Positions 1 through 8,904 of a stretch of DNA of 64,000 nt are shown here, one piece after another (within the stretch, counting starts at the first letter, position 1; every line of letters starts with the position of its first letter). Position numbers and translations under genes: made by a program. A model generated the notes under the pieces. The model saw only the letters and a list, made by a program, of their open reading frames with translations, ran no database searches and was not told where the DNA came from. This DNA comes from Comamonas sp. (GTDB lineage: Bacteria; Pseudomonadota; Gammaproteobacteria; Burkholderiales; Burkholderiaceae_C): assembly GCA_031277805.1 (NCBI GenBank), contig JAITLR010000009.1, forward strand, positions 620,001-684,000, given 5' to 3'.

Positions 1-147
1 CATTTCCTTGAGTGCCTGCTTGCTGTATTGATTTTCTTCGTTTTCCTGGCTCAGATGATCCAAATCGGACCAGTTGACGGTCGGGTGACGCACAAAACGC
101 GCCACTTTGGACAACAAGCCCCCCGATTTATTCTCTTCTTTTGCCAT
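1..147 (-). CDS. Hypothetical protein, N-terminal fragment cut by the window edge
   Basis: Only the first 49 codons are inside the window; the gene continues past the left edge. The ATG at 147 opens a charged N-terminus (MAKEENKSGG), then a basic patch (SKVARFVRHP), then an acidic Gln/Asn-rich stretch. There is no signal peptide or membrane segment in the visible part. It lies 46 bp downstream of dksA on the same strand and may be co-transcribed with it. I do not recognise the family and assign no function. The main support is the uninterrupted frame running to the edge and protein-like composition. Confidence 0.6.
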   Translation of the reverse strand, partial: MAKEENKSGGLLSKVARFVRHPTVNWSDLDHLSQENEENQYSKQALKEM

Positions 148-193
148 GATCAACTACTTTGATGCCAAGTGAGCAGCGAGCACCTGATACATA

Positions 194-940
194 TCAATCG
201 CCGTACATCTTCTGCTTGAGCTCACGACGCTGCTGCGCTTCCAGCGACAGCGTTGCCGTGGGGCGAGCCAGCAGACGGCCCACACCGATGGGCTCGCCGG
301 TCTCGTCGCAGTAGCCATAGTCGCCAGCATCGATGCGGGCGATGGACTGGTCGATCTTCTTGAGCAGCTTGCGCTCACGGTCACGGGTGCGCAACTCCAG
401 AGCATGCTCTTCCTCGATGGTGGCGCGGTCTGCAGGATCGGGCACCACCACGGTGTCCTCACGCAGGTTTTCTGCGGTTTCACCGGCGTTGACATGCATG
501 TCGTTCTTGAGCGTAACCAGCTTGCGACGGAAGAACGCCAGCTGTGCGTCGTTCATGTAATCGTCATCAGACATGGCCAGCACGTCCGCATCGGTCAATT
601 CCTCCACCGACTTGGTCTTCCAGGCATTGGCCAGCTTGGGATCTTTTTTGGTCGCAGCTTGCTTTGTGTTGGTCATAGCTTTCGTATCGCTCTTGGTTAC
701 CGCAGCACTGGACTGTATAGGGACCAGAGGCGGAACTGTCGTTTTGGGCTGCCGCGCAGGAGGCTTTGCAGAACGTTGGGATTGTGATGTCGCGGAAGCT
801 TTCCGCGGCGCAACGGGCGCCAGCTCCGGATTGCCCGGCGCGACGTCCACCAAAGAGGTCTTGGCGCTGCGGGTACGCAAAGCAAGCTCCGCCGCCTTGT
901 CGGCTGCAGTCATGGGCTTGTCACGTTTCACAGCGTTCAC
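194..940 (-). CDS. dksA: DksA-type RNA polymerase-binding transcription factor
   Basis: DksA binds the RNA polymerase secondary channel and, with ppGpp, mediates the stringent response. The C-terminal ~150 residues match the family: a coiled coil with the tip motif DPADRA, which keeps both acidic residues important in E. coli DksA, then the globular end YGYCDETGEPIG...RP. The four-cysteine zinc finger is absent: only one Cys remains, and T, S and A sit where the other three would be. A GTG at 940 is chosen as start because AGGAG lies 7 nt upstream. This gives 248 residues against 151 in E. coli; the first ~90 are Ala/Lys/Pro-rich and look disordered. An internal ATG at 676 would give a family-length 160-residue form. 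Family identity is firm; the start is less so. Confidence 0.93.
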   Translation of the reverse strand: MNAVKRDKPMTAADKAAELALRTRSAKTSLVDVAPGNPELAPVAPRKASATSQSQRSAKPPARQPKTTVPPLVPIQSSAAVTKSDTKAMTNTKQAATKKDPKLANAWKTKSVEELTDADVLAMSDDDYMNDAQLAFFRRKLVTLKNDMHVNAGETAENLREDTVVVPDPADRATIEEEHALELRTRDRERKLLKKIDQSIARIDAGDYGYCDETGEPIGVGRLLARPTATLSLEAQQRRELKQKMYGD

Positions 941-1112
941 GTCCTGTCTCCTCACAGTACGGTGCACATTGCAAGGCCGGATTGCTCCAACCTCCTCTTC
1001 AGGGGCGGCATTGTAGCCATGCCGCCAACACTGTCCCCTCTCCGTTGCACATACCCCACAAATACAGGGTTGGTCTCCGGTCGAACCTCATCAGTTTGCG
1101 AGAGATATCGAA

Positions 1113-1139
1113 CAAAAAACGGCCTGCAAAGCAGGCCGT
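1113..1139 (-). terminator. Rho-independent terminator of the COG0523 GTPase gene
   Basis: Perfect 9-bp stem (ACGGCCTGC / GCAGGCCGT) with a 3-nt loop. Read on the minus strand it is followed by a run of seven T. It lies 30 bp past the GTPase stop codon and separates that gene from dksA. Confidence 0.85.
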
Positions 1140-1168
1140 CAGTCATTGTCAGCAATCAGCAAGCCAGG

Positions 1169-2290
1169 TCACACCAGACACTGGTCCAGCCCCTGCTTGA
1201 AGATGTCCTGCGGCAGGTCGATACCGATAAAGACCATACGGCTTTCGCGCTTTTCACCGGCCTCCCATTCAGGCCCCAGATCGCTGCCCATGAGCTGGTG
1301 CACGCCCTGGAAGATGACCTTGCGGCTCGTGCCCTTCATATCGAGCACGCCTTTGTAGCGCAGCATCTTGGGACCGTAGATATTGACGATGGCGCCCAGG
1401 AAGTCTTCCAGCTTGGCGGGGTCGAAGGCGCGATCGGCACGGTAGACAAAGCTCTTCACATCATCGTCGTGGTGATGGTGATGCGGGTGATTGCAGTGCT
1501 CGCCATGTTCGTGATCATGGTGCTCGTGGCCGCAATGCTCGTCGTGCTTGTGCTCATGGCCGTGATCGTGCTCACATTGGCCATGGTCATGGTCGCAGGC
1601 ACTGTGATCATGATGCTCATGGTCGTGCTCATCCTCCTTGAGGAAATCGGGGTCGATGTCCAGCTTGGCGTTCAGATTGAAGCCACGCAGGTCGAACACT
1701 TCGCTCAGGGGCACATCGCCAAAATGTACGGCGCGAATGGGCGCGCGCGGGTTCATGTGCTTCAAGCGATGAATCAGTGAATCCTTTTCAGCATCCGTCA
1801 CCAGATCGGTCTTGGACAGAAACATCTGGTCGGCAAAGCCCACCTGGCGACGCGCCTCCTGGCGGTCGTCGAGCTGCTGGTTGGCATGCTTGGCGTCCAC
1901 CAGGGTGATGATGGAGTCGATCAGATAGGTCTCGGCGATCTCGTCGTCCATGAAGAAGGTCTGGGCGACGGGGCCGGGATCGGCCAGGCCGGTGGTCTCG
2001 ATGACGATGCGGTCGAAGTCCACCAGGCCCTTGCGGCGCTTGGCGGCCAGCAGTTGCAGGGCTTCGCGCAGGTCCTCGCGGATGGTGCAGCAGATGCAAC
2101 CATTGCTCATCTGCAGGATCTGCTCCTTGGATTCGGTCTTGAGAATGTCGGTGTCGATGTTCTCCTCACCGAACTCGTTCTCGATCACGGCAATCTTCAT
2201 GCCGTGGGATTCGTGCAGCACGCGCTTGAGCAGCGTGGTTTTACCCGAGCCCAGAAAGCCCGTGAGAATGGTGACTGGAATGAGAGCCAT
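1169..2290 (-). CDS. COG0523 (CobW/ZNG1-type) metal-chaperone GTPase with His-rich segment
   Basis: A 373-residue G3E-family P-loop GTPase. Walker A is GFLGSGKT (11-18), the family metal site CxCC is C65-I-C67-C68, and SKTDL (159-163) is the guanine-specificity motif. The CobW C-terminal domain follows. Residues ~221-277 are a run of His, Asp, Glu and Cys, as in COG0523 members that handle zinc. Such proteins are thought to insert metal into client enzymes at the cost of GTP. The ATG at 2290 is used because it directly precedes the P-loop strand (MALIPVTILTG); an upstream in-frame ATG at 2356 would add 22 unrelated residues. It ends with its own terminator, upstream of dksA on the same strand. 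A cobalt or nickel role cannot be excluded. Confidence 0.92.
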   Translation of the reverse strand: MALIPVTILTGFLGSGKTTLLKRVLHESHGMKIAVIENEFGEENIDTDILKTESKEQILQMSNGCICCTIREDLREALQLLAAKRRKGLVDFDRIVIETTGLADPGPVAQTFFMDDEIAETYLIDSIITLVDAKHANQQLDDRQEARRQVGFADQMFLSKTDLVTDAEKDSLIHRLKHMNPRAPIRAVHFGDVPLSEVFDLRGFNLNAKLDIDPDFLKEDEHDHEHHDHSACDHDHGQCEHDHGHEHKHDEHCGHEHHDHEHGEHCNHPHHHHHDDDVKSFVYRADRAFDPAKLEDFLGAIVNIYGPKMLRYKGVLDMKGTSRKVIFQGVHQLMGSDLGPEWEAGEKRESRMVFIGIDLPQDIFKQGLDQCLV

Positions 2291-2443
2291 GCGTTGAAAC
2301 CTCTTGCTGCGGTCTGCCGCCTGATGCGCCAGCCCTGGAAACACGGACGGCGCCATTGCGCGCCGCCTCGGTAATAACAGCTGGGGAGTGTAGCGGCGCT
2401 TTCAAGCGCGCATTGCCAGCAGGGCTGCCAGTCTTTTCAAACC

Positions 2444-2492
2444 AAATCGACATCTAGCGCTTACCTATCAAGCGCCAGCAGCTATCAAATCA
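2444..2492. repeat. Copy of a dispersed ~40-bp intergenic repeat (AGCAGCTAT family)
   Basis: The text here lines up with copies near 24.8 and 28.55 kb. Shared blocks are AAATC, then CTAGCGCTTACC (or close variants), then AAGCGC, then AGCAGCTAT. It lies in the 209-bp gap between xerC and the GTPase gene. The CTAGCGCTT and AAGCGC parts are partly self-complementary. Confidence 0.6.
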
Positions 2493-2499
2493 GGATTAG

Positions 2500-3567
2500 T
2501 TAATCTTCGACATCGCGCGCTTGCACGGGCGATGCAGCGGACTTGCCCTCGTCGCCCTGCCGCCGTGCACGCGGATGGGCGCTCTCGTAGGCCTGGGCCA
2601 GATGCTGAAAATCCAGTCGGGTATAGATCTGCGTGGTCGTTATGCTGGAGTGCCCGAGCAGCTCCTGTACCGCCCGCAAATCGCTGCTGGACTGCAACAT
2701 GTGGCTGGCAAACGAGTGGCGCAGCACATGCGGATGCACGCCCGAGGCCAGTCCCGCCTGCTGGCCACGCAGCTTGATGCGGGCCCAGACGGACTGGGTA
2801 CTCAGCCTCTCCCCCCGGCGCCCGATGAACAGCGCGGGCTCACCCAGGGCTGCTTGCTGCGCTGCCCCGGTCAGCCCCAGACTGCGCTGCGCCAGCCAGG
2901 CGCGCAAGGCCTCCAGCGCCTTGCTACCCACGGGCACGATGCGGCGCTTGCTGCCCTTGCCTTGCACATGGGCATCGCCCGCCACAAGGTCAATCCAGCC
3001 GCGCCCTTGTTGTTGCGTGCTCTGGTCAGGCTGAACATCCAGCCCCGCCAGCTCTGCCACGCGCAGGCCGCAGCTGTAGAGCATCTCGACCATCGCCGCG
3101 TCGCGTGCCTCTATCCAGGGGTCGGCATCGGTATTGTGAAAGCTGGCCAGCTGTACCGAATCGTCCACGCCCAGCGCCTTGGGCAAGGGCTTGGCGGCCT
3201 TGGGGCCGCGCACTCCCTCCACGGGATTGAAGGGTACCAATTCCTGCTGGGCCGCCCAGCGAAAGAAGCTGCGCCAGCCTGACAGAATCAGCGCAATACC
3301 GCGCGGGCTGCGCCCTGCGCTGTGCATCTGGGCGGCAAAGCGGCGGATATGCACCGGTTGCAGCGCCAGCAGCCCTTCAGGACCGCCCTGCCCCACCTCC
3401 TGTGCAAACTGCTGCAGTCTGAGCAAATCGAGTGCATACAGCGTGCAGGTACGGTCGGCCAGGCGCTTTTGCACGCGCACATGCACCAGGTAGCGTTGAA
3501 CCACCTCAGGCAGCTGCGCGCACTGCTCCTCGAATGAGAGCTGCTCGCGCTCTTGCAGCAAGCTCAT
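2500..3567 (-). CDS. xerC: Site-specific tyrosine recombinase XerC
   Basis: XerC with XerD resolves chromosome dimers at dif during division. The 355-residue protein has an N-terminal SAM-like DNA-binding domain (about 20-110) and a catalytic domain carrying the full pentad plus nucleophile: R169 (CGLRVAEL), K204 (GKGSKRR), H280 and R283 (HVLRHSFASH), H306 (LLGHSSITTT) and Y315 (IYTRLD). It is somewhat longer than the usual ~300 residues because of an extended linker around 180-240 and a C-terminal tail. Immediately upstream lies a DUF484 gene and then dapF, the order typical of the proteobacterial dapF-DUF484-xerC locus. That context argues for the housekeeping recombinase and against a phage integrase. 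Confidence 0.95.
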   Translation of the reverse strand: MSLLQEREQLSFEEQCAQLPEVVQRYLVHVRVQKRLADRTCTLYALDLLRLQQFAQEVGQGGPEGLLALQPVHIRRFAAQMHSAGRSPRGIALILSGWRSFFRWAAQQELVPFNPVEGVRGPKAAKPLPKALGVDDSVQLASFHNTDADPWIEARDAAMVEMLYSCGLRVAELAGLDVQPDQSTQQQGRGWIDLVAGDAHVQGKGSKRRIVPVGSKALEALRAWLAQRSLGLTGAAQQAALGEPALFIGRRGERLSTQSVWARIKLRGQQAGLASGVHPHVLRHSFASHMLQSSSDLRAVQELLGHSSITTTQIYTRLDFQHLAQAYESAHPRARRQGDEGKSAASPVQARDVED

Positions 3568-3575
3568 GCGGAAAT

Positions 3576-4289
3576 TCAGCCGTGGGCCAGCGTCAATGCG
3601 GGCAGGCGCATGCGCGATAGCGAGGCACTGCCCAGCTCGGCAATGCGTGAGAGAAATTCCGTGCCCATGGTCGCGTCAAAACGGTGGGGGTCGGGCGAGC
3701 CCAGCACCAGCATGCCAAAGCTGTTGGACGTGCTGTCCATGGCCCCGTCGTGCAGCGTGAGCAGCGCCACCGACTGCACGGCATTGGGGTTGGGTAGCCA
3801 GTTGACGGGCTCGAAGCCCATATTAGGGCCACAGAACGGCATGGTCAGCGAAGCTGCAAATGCCTTGGCATCATCGCTTACGCCCATGGTGTAGACGGTA
3901 CCCGAATGCGCGCCCGACACATTCCACAGGCGCAGCGCGACCTGGGGTACATCAAACGTATGCTGCAGGCTGGCCGTCAGCGCATGGGGCAGCTCGCGCA
4001 GGTCCTGCACCTTGACCAGGGCATGGGTCCACTGGTGAATCTTGCTGGCGATGGCGGCGTTCTCGCTGCCGTGACGCATCATGTCCATGATGCGATGCTC
4101 CAGCCCCTTGATCTTCTCGCGCAGCATCTCGGCCTGACGCTCCTGCAGACTCACTGCGCGCGGGCCATGGCCGCTGATCAGGCGCACACCTGTCAGCAGC
4201 TCGGCATGGCGCTCGAAGAACTCTGGGTTTTGCTGGAGGAAGTCGGCAATCGACTCTTCGGTCAATGCAATATCGGTCAAGCTGTTCAT
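3576..4289 (-). CDS. DUF484 family protein
   Basis: A 237-residue cytosolic protein of the DUF484 family, a GAF-like domain preceded by a helical N-terminus. Its conserved start is visible as the segment [19 protein letters not shown]. The middle has a likely coiled coil ([20 protein letters not shown]) and the GAF-like half follows from about residue 90. In gammaproteobacteria this family sits between dapF and xerC, exactly as here. The gene overlaps dapF by 4 bp (ATGA) and is followed by xerC after 8 bp, so the three are almost certainly one transcript. No biochemical role is established to my knowledge. Confidence 0.9.
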   Translation of the reverse strand: MNSLTDIALTEESIADFLQQNPEFFERHAELLTGVRLISGHGPRAVSLQERQAEMLREKIKGLEHRIMDMMRHGSENAAIASKIHQWTHALVKVQDLRELPHALTASLQHTFDVPQVALRLWNVSGAHSGTVYTMGVSDDAKAFAASLTMPFCGPNMGFEPVNWLPNPNAVQSVALLTLHDGAMDSTSNSFGMLVLGSPDPHRFDATMGTEFLSRIAELGSASLSRMRLPALTLAHG

Positions 4290-5164
4290 AGCGTCTCGGG
4301 TATGTCGATCTGGCCTTCAAAAACAAACTCGGCAGGGCCGGTCATGCGCACACGATCCTGCGCGCCACCAGCCCATTCAATGGTCAGCAAGCCGCCACGC
4401 GTGTGCACATCCACGCGCGCATCCAGCAGCCCCCAGCCAATGCCCGCCACCACGGCAGCGCAAGCGCCTGTGCCGCAGGCCAGCGTCTCGCCGGCACCAC
4501 GCTCATAGACGCGCAGCTTCACCTCTGCACGGTTGATGATCTGCATGAACCCTGCATTCACACGCTGTGGGAAACGCGCATGGTGTTCGATCAACGGGCC
4601 CTGTGCTTCAACCAGTGCCCTGTCCACATCCTCGACCACCTGTACGGCATGGGGATTGCCCATGGACACGGGTGCTACCCAAACCGTAGCTGTTTGGGCA
4701 GTCCCATCAAGGGCGAGAGGCCATTTTTGTGCATTCCCCTGCATCTGAGGCTGCAAACCTTCGGTGATGAAGGGCACCTTGGCGGGATCCTGCTGAGGCG
4801 CTCCCATGTCGACGGTCACGCGGCCATCGGCATGCAGCTCGGGCGCAATCACGCCGGCCAGGGTGTGAACGCGAATCACGCGCTTGTCGGTCAAGCCCTT
4901 GTCATGCACATAGCGGGCAAAGCAGCGCGCACCATTGCCGCACTGCTCCACCTCGCCGCCGTCGGCGTTATGAATCACATATTCAAAATCCACGCCCTCG
5001 GCAGGCGCGGGGCGCACGGTCAGAATCTGGTCGGCCCCCACGCCAAAGTGGCGGTTGGCCAGATAGCGGTACTGAGCGCTGCTCAGGCCCAGTCGACCCT
5101 GTGTTTCGTCAAGCACGACAAAGTCGTTGCCCGCGCCTTGCATCTTGGTAAAGCGAATCTGCAT
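4286..5164 (-). CDS. dapF: Diaminopimelate epimerase
   Basis: Converts LL-2,6-diaminoaminopimelate to the meso form for lysine and peptidoglycan synthesis. The 292-residue sequence opens with the family signature [19 protein letters not shown]. It carries both catalytic cysteines: C75 in [10 protein letters not shown] and C230 in LACGTGACA, the two-base racemase pair. Length matches the family (about 275-290). The ATG at 5164 is used; an ATG four codons earlier (5176) is also possible. The stop overlaps the DUF484 start, giving translational coupling in a dapF-DUF484-xerC operon. No missing residues are seen. Confidence 0.97.
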   Translation of the reverse strand: MQIRFTKMQGAGNDFVVLDETQGRLGLSSAQYRYLANRHFGVGADQILTVRPAPAEGVDFEYVIHNADGGEVEQCGNGARCFARYVHDKGLTDKRVIRVHTLAGVIAPELHADGRVTVDMGAPQQDPAKVPFITEGLQPQMQGNAQKWPLALDGTAQTATVWVAPVSMGNPHAVQVVEDVDRALVEAQGPLIEHHARFPQRVNAGFMQIINRAEVKLRVYERGAGETLACGTGACAAVVAGIGWGLLDARVDVHTRGGLLTIEWAGGAQDRVRMTGPAEFVFEGQIDIPETL

Positions 5165-5256
5165 GATGCCGGACATTATCGGCCTATCCCGCCCTGGTCT
5201 GCAGCGGGCCAACCCCGCTGTGGCAGATCTGCGAACAACGGACATGCCCAACGGGC

Positions 5257-5802
5257 TCAGCGATACAGCTTCTGCAGCAAGCTCAACAACTGCTGCTGCT
5301 CCTCAGCGCTGAGGTGGCTGACTGCCGCGCTTTCGCTGGCCTTGAGCTGGGGTTCGGCCTGGTCCACCAGGGCGCGCCCTGCTTCCGTCAGATACAAGCC
5401 CATGGCACGCCCGTCTCGGGGGTGGGGGCGGCGCTCCAGGAAGCCGCGCCGCGTCATGACTTCGATCATGCCCACCATATTGGGCGGCAGCACATCGAGC
5501 TGCTGGCACAGCTGACGCGAGGTGATGCCGGGGTTGCCACCCACCAGGGACAGCAGGGAGAACTCAACGATCTTGAGATCAAAGCCCTCCATGCATTTGA
5601 CAAACACCCCTACCAGAGACAAGGAAGCGCGTCGCGCGTTGTAGCCCAGCAGGGATTCCAGAAAGCTGGCATTGACCTGATCGACCGCAAACACCTCTGC
5701 AGCAGGTACTGTTTCCTGCTGCTCCACATCATTCGGGACGCGCTTGCTGCGCGCCGGGGTGGCTTTGGAAATCGTCGTTCCGACAGGCTGATGAGCGGAC
5801 AT
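5257..5802 (-). CDS. MarR-family transcriptional regulator
   Basis: A 181-residue winged-helix protein. The MarR core runs from about residue 60 to the end: the recognition helix lies around [19 protein letters not shown], and the wing carries the typical DGRA(M)[12 protein letters not shown] sequence. The first ~45 residues are a low-complexity extension; the ATG at 5802 is chosen because no family-like sequence precedes it. It is the last gene of a minus-strand run encoding an acyl-CoA dehydrogenase, two Bug receptors, an SDR, a feruloyl-CoA-synthase-type ligase and a crotonase. MarR proteins sensing hydroxycinnamoyl-CoA (CouR, FerR/HcaR types) often accompany such sets, so control of this cluster is a reasonable inference. 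The ligand is unknown. Confidence 0.85.
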   Translation of the reverse strand: MSAHQPVGTTISKATPARSKRVPNDVEQQETVPAAEVFAVDQVNASFLESLLGYNARRASLSLVGVFVKCMEGFDLKIVEFSLLSLVGGNPGITSRQLCQQLDVLPPNMVGMIEVMTRRGFLERRPHPRDGRAMGLYLTEAGRALVDQAEPQLKASESAAVSHLSAEEQQQLLSLLQKLYR

Positions 5803-5882
5803 TTTTGGCTTCAACTTCAGGAGCAGGAGAGCGTTGGCTTTCCTCGATTTTGCCGGTTTCAGGTGCCGTTGGTCAAAAATCG

Positions 5883-7646
5883 TCAGCTCACCGGTGTGAA
5901 CAGCTGATTGCCATGCACAACCGAGGCCTGGGTCCATTGCGACTTCATCAGACCCAGACGCCAGTCCATCTCCGGCAATATGCGCTGCTGCAGCTGCTTG
6001 AGCGGCCCCTGCCAGCGGGTTTGGTCCGCACCCGCCGTCGCTGCAATCCGGGCCCAGGCCCAGCCCATCAGCACCACGGCCACGCAGCGCAGATAGTCGT
6101 CGGCCACACGCCAGGCCAGGGTGTCATCCTCCTTGCAGGCCTGCGCCAGCACCGTGGAGAAGTAACGCAGCTGCGCCAGGCAACGCAGTACCTCGGCATC
6201 CAGTGCCTGACCCGCATCCAGGCTTTTGCGCAAGGACAACAGCCACTGTCCCATGGCCTGCCCGCCATCGGGCAGCACCTTGCGCACCAGCAGGTCTATG
6301 GCCTGAATCTCGTTCGTGCCCTCATAGATCATGGCCACGCGCGCATCGCGCACGATCTGCTCCACACCCCATTCGCGGATATAGCCATGACCGCCAAACA
6401 CCTGCAGACAGGCACTGGCACCCTCGAACGCCTGCTGCGTCCAGGCTGCCTTGAGCACGGGCGTGATCAGGCTGCACCACTGCTGTGCCTGCTCGCGCTC
6501 CCTGACATCCTCCGCATGGCGAGCCACATCCAGGTAAATACCCGTTTGATAGGCGAGAACGCGTCCGCCATCGATCCAGGCTCGCTGCACATCGAGCGTG
6601 CGGGAAATTGTCGGGTGTTCGATGATCAGATCGGCAGCATCCCCCACACCACGCGAAGCAGGTACCGCGCCCGGTGCGCGCATCTGACGGCGCTCCAGCG
6701 CATAGGCATGCGCCTTCTGCCATGCCGCATCCAGCAGACCCACGCCTTGCAGCGCCACATGCAGGCGTGCGGCATTCATCATCACAAACATGGCATTGAG
6801 GCCCGCACCGGGCAGGCCGATCAACCAGCCCTGAGCCGCGTCAAAACGCATCACGCAGGTGGGGCTGCCATGCAGTCCCATTTTTTCTTCGATGCGCTCG
6901 CAGACTACGGTGTTGTGCCCGCCATCGGGCAGTATTTTGGGCACCAGGAACAACGACAGGCCCTTGGGGCCAGCAGGTGCTCCGGGCAGACGAGCCAGCA
7001 CCAGATGCACGATGTTTTCGCTGAGATCATGCTCGCCGCCGGAGATGAAAATCTTGCCGCCGCTGACTTCAAAGCGCTCGCCCAACGCCGACTCGCCGAC
7101 CGGTACAGCCTGCGTGCGCACCATTCCCAGGTCGCTGCCCGCATGGGCTTCCGTCAGGCACATCGTGGCCAGCCATTCGCCGCTGGCCACCTTGGGCAGA
7201 TATGCGGCCTTGAGCGCATCGCTGCCATGGTGCTTGAGGCATTCATAGGCACCATGCAGCAGCCCCGGTGCCATGGTCCAGCCATGATTGGCGGCGCTCA
7301 GCCATTCGTAGAGCACGCCCTCCAACACCCAGGGCAGGCCCTGGCCGCCATCCTCCTCGGCACATGCCAGCGCAGGCCAGCCTGCCTGCCAGAAATCCTG
7401 ATAGGCCTGCGCAAAACCCGGCGGCGTGGTGACCTTGCCCTCGGCAAACCGTGCGCCCACTTCGTCACCCTCCCGCGACAACGGCGCTACCACCTCGCCC
7501 ACCCACTTGCCGGCCTCTTCCAGCACCTGTTGCATCAGAGCTCTGTCGGTGGCGGCGTGCGTCGGCAGACGCTGCAGCTGCTCATCGGCCTTCAGTACAT
7601 CGAAAAGAAGAAACGCGTTATCAGCGCTGGCGGGCAAATAAGACAT
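5883..7646 (-). CDS. Acyl-CoA dehydrogenase (large, DmdC-like ~590-residue type)
   Basis: A flavin-dependent alpha,beta-dehydrogenase of acyl-CoA thioesters. The 587 residues show the standard fold order: helical N-domain, central beta domain with CLTEAHAGSDLG and the KIFISGGEHD segment, and a C-domain ending in IYEGTNEIQAIDLL, which contains the catalytic glutamate of the family. About 130 further residues follow, as in DmdC-like members and unlike ordinary ~380-residue enzymes. The ATG at 7646 directly precedes the conserved start (SYLPASADN). The MarR gene follows and a Bug gene precedes, all on the minus strand. The substrate is inferred only from context: a side-chain-shortened or phenylpropanoyl CoA ester. 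Confidence 0.9.
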   Translation of the reverse strand: MSYLPASADNAFLLFDVLKADEQLQRLPTHAATDRALMQQVLEEAGKWVGEVVAPLSREGDEVGARFAEGKVTTPPGFAQAYQDFWQAGWPALACAEEDGGQGLPWVLEGVLYEWLSAANHGWTMAPGLLHGAYECLKHHGSDALKAAYLPKVASGEWLATMCLTEAHAGSDLGMVRTQAVPVGESALGERFEVSGGKIFISGGEHDLSENIVHLVLARLPGAPAGPKGLSLFLVPKILPDGGHNTVVCERIEEKMGLHGSPTCVMRFDAAQGWLIGLPGAGLNAMFVMMNAARLHVALQGVGLLDAAWQKAHAYALERRQMRAPGAVPASRGVGDAADLIIEHPTISRTLDVQRAWIDGGRVLAYQTGIYLDVARHAEDVREREQAQQWCSLITPVLKAAWTQQAFEGASACLQVFGGHGYIREWGVEQIVRDARVAMIYEGTNEIQAIDLLVRKVLPDGGQAMGQWLLSLRKSLDAGQALDAEVLRCLAQLRYFSTVLAQACKEDDTLAWRVADDYLRCVAVVLMGWAWARIAATAGADQTRWQGPLKQLQQRILPEMDWRLGLMKSQWTQASVVHGNQLFTPVS

Positions 7647-7724
7647 ACAAAACCAGCTGCCAAGCAGCAAAAAACTCAATCCAAGAACGGGCTGCGCAAG
7701 AAGCGCAGTCTAAAAAATCAGAGG

Positions 7725-7797
7725 CGCCCAGCAAGAGCCGCCTCGCGGCGATGGCGCCGTCCCCCTCAGGGGGAAGCGGCGCAGCCGCACAGGGGGA
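7725..7797. repeat. GC-rich dispersed repeat, copy 1 of 3
   Basis: About 70 bp containing a GCAAG-N-CCGCC block, a GCGATGG block, then two CCCCCTCAGGGGG-like palindromic parts around GGCGCAGCCGC. Close copies occur at 10005-10077 and 45590-45662. All three abut the stop codon of a minus-strand gene (here the Bug gene ending at 7799), so they become the 3-prime end of that transcript. Confidence 0.75.
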
Positions 7798-7798
7798 A

Positions 7799-8806
7799 TT
7801 AAGTGTCAGCAGTAAAGCCGATCTGCTTGACCAGCGGGCCCCAGCGCTCATACTCGGCCTGCTGCGAGCGGGCCATTTCCTCGGGCGTGGAGCTGGTGGC
7901 AATCAGGCCCACCACGCCCACGCTTTCCTTGAGTGCATCGCTCTTGAGCGCCGCCACAATCGCCGCATGGGCGCGCTGACGCACATCGACGGGCGTCTTG
8001 GCATTGGCATAGAAACCAAACCACTCTTCGGCCGTCAGATCGCTGAACCCCTGCTCGGCAAACGTGGGCACATTGGGCAGATAGGGGTTGCGCTTCGGGC
8101 CACTGGTGGCCAGCACACGCAGCTTGCCAGCCTTGTAATAGCTGAGAAAGTCGCCGCTGGGGCCCATGACGGCCGCAATCTGGCCGCCCGCCAGATCGGA
8201 CACGGCAGGCGCCGTGCCACGATAAGGTACATGGCTGAGCTTGACGCCCGAGCGCAGGCTGAGCAGGGAGCCAATCAGATGCGGCTGGGTGCCCGCACCG
8301 GGGCTGCCAAAGCTGGCCTTGTCGGGGTTGTTCTTGCACCAGGCCAGGAAGTCCTTGAGCGTCTTGACCTCGGTCGGCACGGCGGGGCCGACGGCCAGGC
8401 CGTGGTGCATGATGGCTCCAATCGAAATTGGCTCGAAATCCTTGGCCTGATAGGTCAGCTTGCTATAGATATGGGGATAGATGGAGAAGGCCGAAACCTG
8501 GGACAGCACTATCACCGAGCCGTCGCCAACGGAGTTGCGCAGGTTCTCCAGCGCGATGCGGCCACCGGCTCCGGGCTTGTTCTCCACCACGCCCATATTC
8601 TTGCTGTAGCTGGTGCCACCGATCTTTTCAGCCACGCGGCGGGCCACCGAGTCACCGGCGCTGCCTGCGGGGAAGCCGTACAGAATGCGCACCTGCTCCA
8701 GCGGCCCGCTGCCCTGTGCATAAGCACTGCGGGCAGCCATGCCGCCGAATGCGGCCAGCGCTGCACCTGCGCTCAGACTTTTGACGAAATGACGACGATC
8801 TTGCAT
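7799..8806 (-). CDS. Bug/TctC-family periplasmic solute receptor (Tat-exported), paralogue 1
   Basis: A 335-residue tripartite-tricarboxylate-type binding protein. The N-terminus is a twin-arginine signal peptide (RRHFVK at 4-9, hydrophobic stretch, AYAQ cleavage region near 31). The mature part has the family landmarks: FPAGSAGDSVARRVAE, a VVENKPGAGGRIA segment contacting ligand, and PYRGTAPAVSDL. AGGAGA lies just before the ATG. No TctA/TctB membrane genes are nearby, as is common for the numerous orphan Bug receptors in Comamonas and Bordetella relatives. It is about 90% identical by eye to the next gene upstream. Its place inside an acyl-CoA catabolic cluster suggests an aromatic or organic acid ligand. 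Confidence 0.92.
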   Translation of the reverse strand: MQDRRHFVKSLSAGAALAAFGGMAARSAYAQGSGPLEQVRILYGFPAGSAGDSVARRVAEKIGGTSYSKNMGVVENKPGAGGRIALENLRNSVGDGSVIVLSQVSAFSIYPHIYSKLTYQAKDFEPISIGAIMHHGLAVGPAVPTEVKTLKDFLAWCKNNPDKASFGSPGAGTQPHLIGSLLSLRSGVKLSHVPYRGTAPAVSDLAGGQIAAVMGPSGDFLSYYKAGKLRVLATSGPKRNPYLPNVPTFAEQGFSDLTAEEWFGFYANAKTPVDVRQRAHAAIVAALKSDALKESVGVVGLIATSSTPEEMARSQQAEYERWGPLVKQIGFTADT

Positions 8807-8904
8807 GTTTGTCTCCTCTAGATTTTTGCTTGTATGCAGGCTGTGACCTGTCTTGAAATTATCAGCCCCAGGTCATCAGGCGAAGGGCCGAAATGCACGC
8901 CAGT

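Noticed and set aside
1490..1640. CAT/GTG-rich tract as a tandem repeat or CRISPR-like array
   Set aside because: It encodes the His/Asp-rich segment of the COG0523 GTPase in frame; the units are irregular and there are no spacers.
2500..3567. Tyrosine recombinase as a sign of an integrated element
   Set aside because: It is the xerC of the dapF-DUF484-xerC housekeeping locus; no att-like repeats, tRNA or phage genes are nearby.
5805..7802. Long plus-strand open frame opposite the acyl-CoA dehydrogenase
   Set aside because: It is antisense to a protein with full family motifs; its composition (Gln, His, Arg and Leu-rich, no recognisable domain) is that of a shadow frame in G+C-rich DNA.
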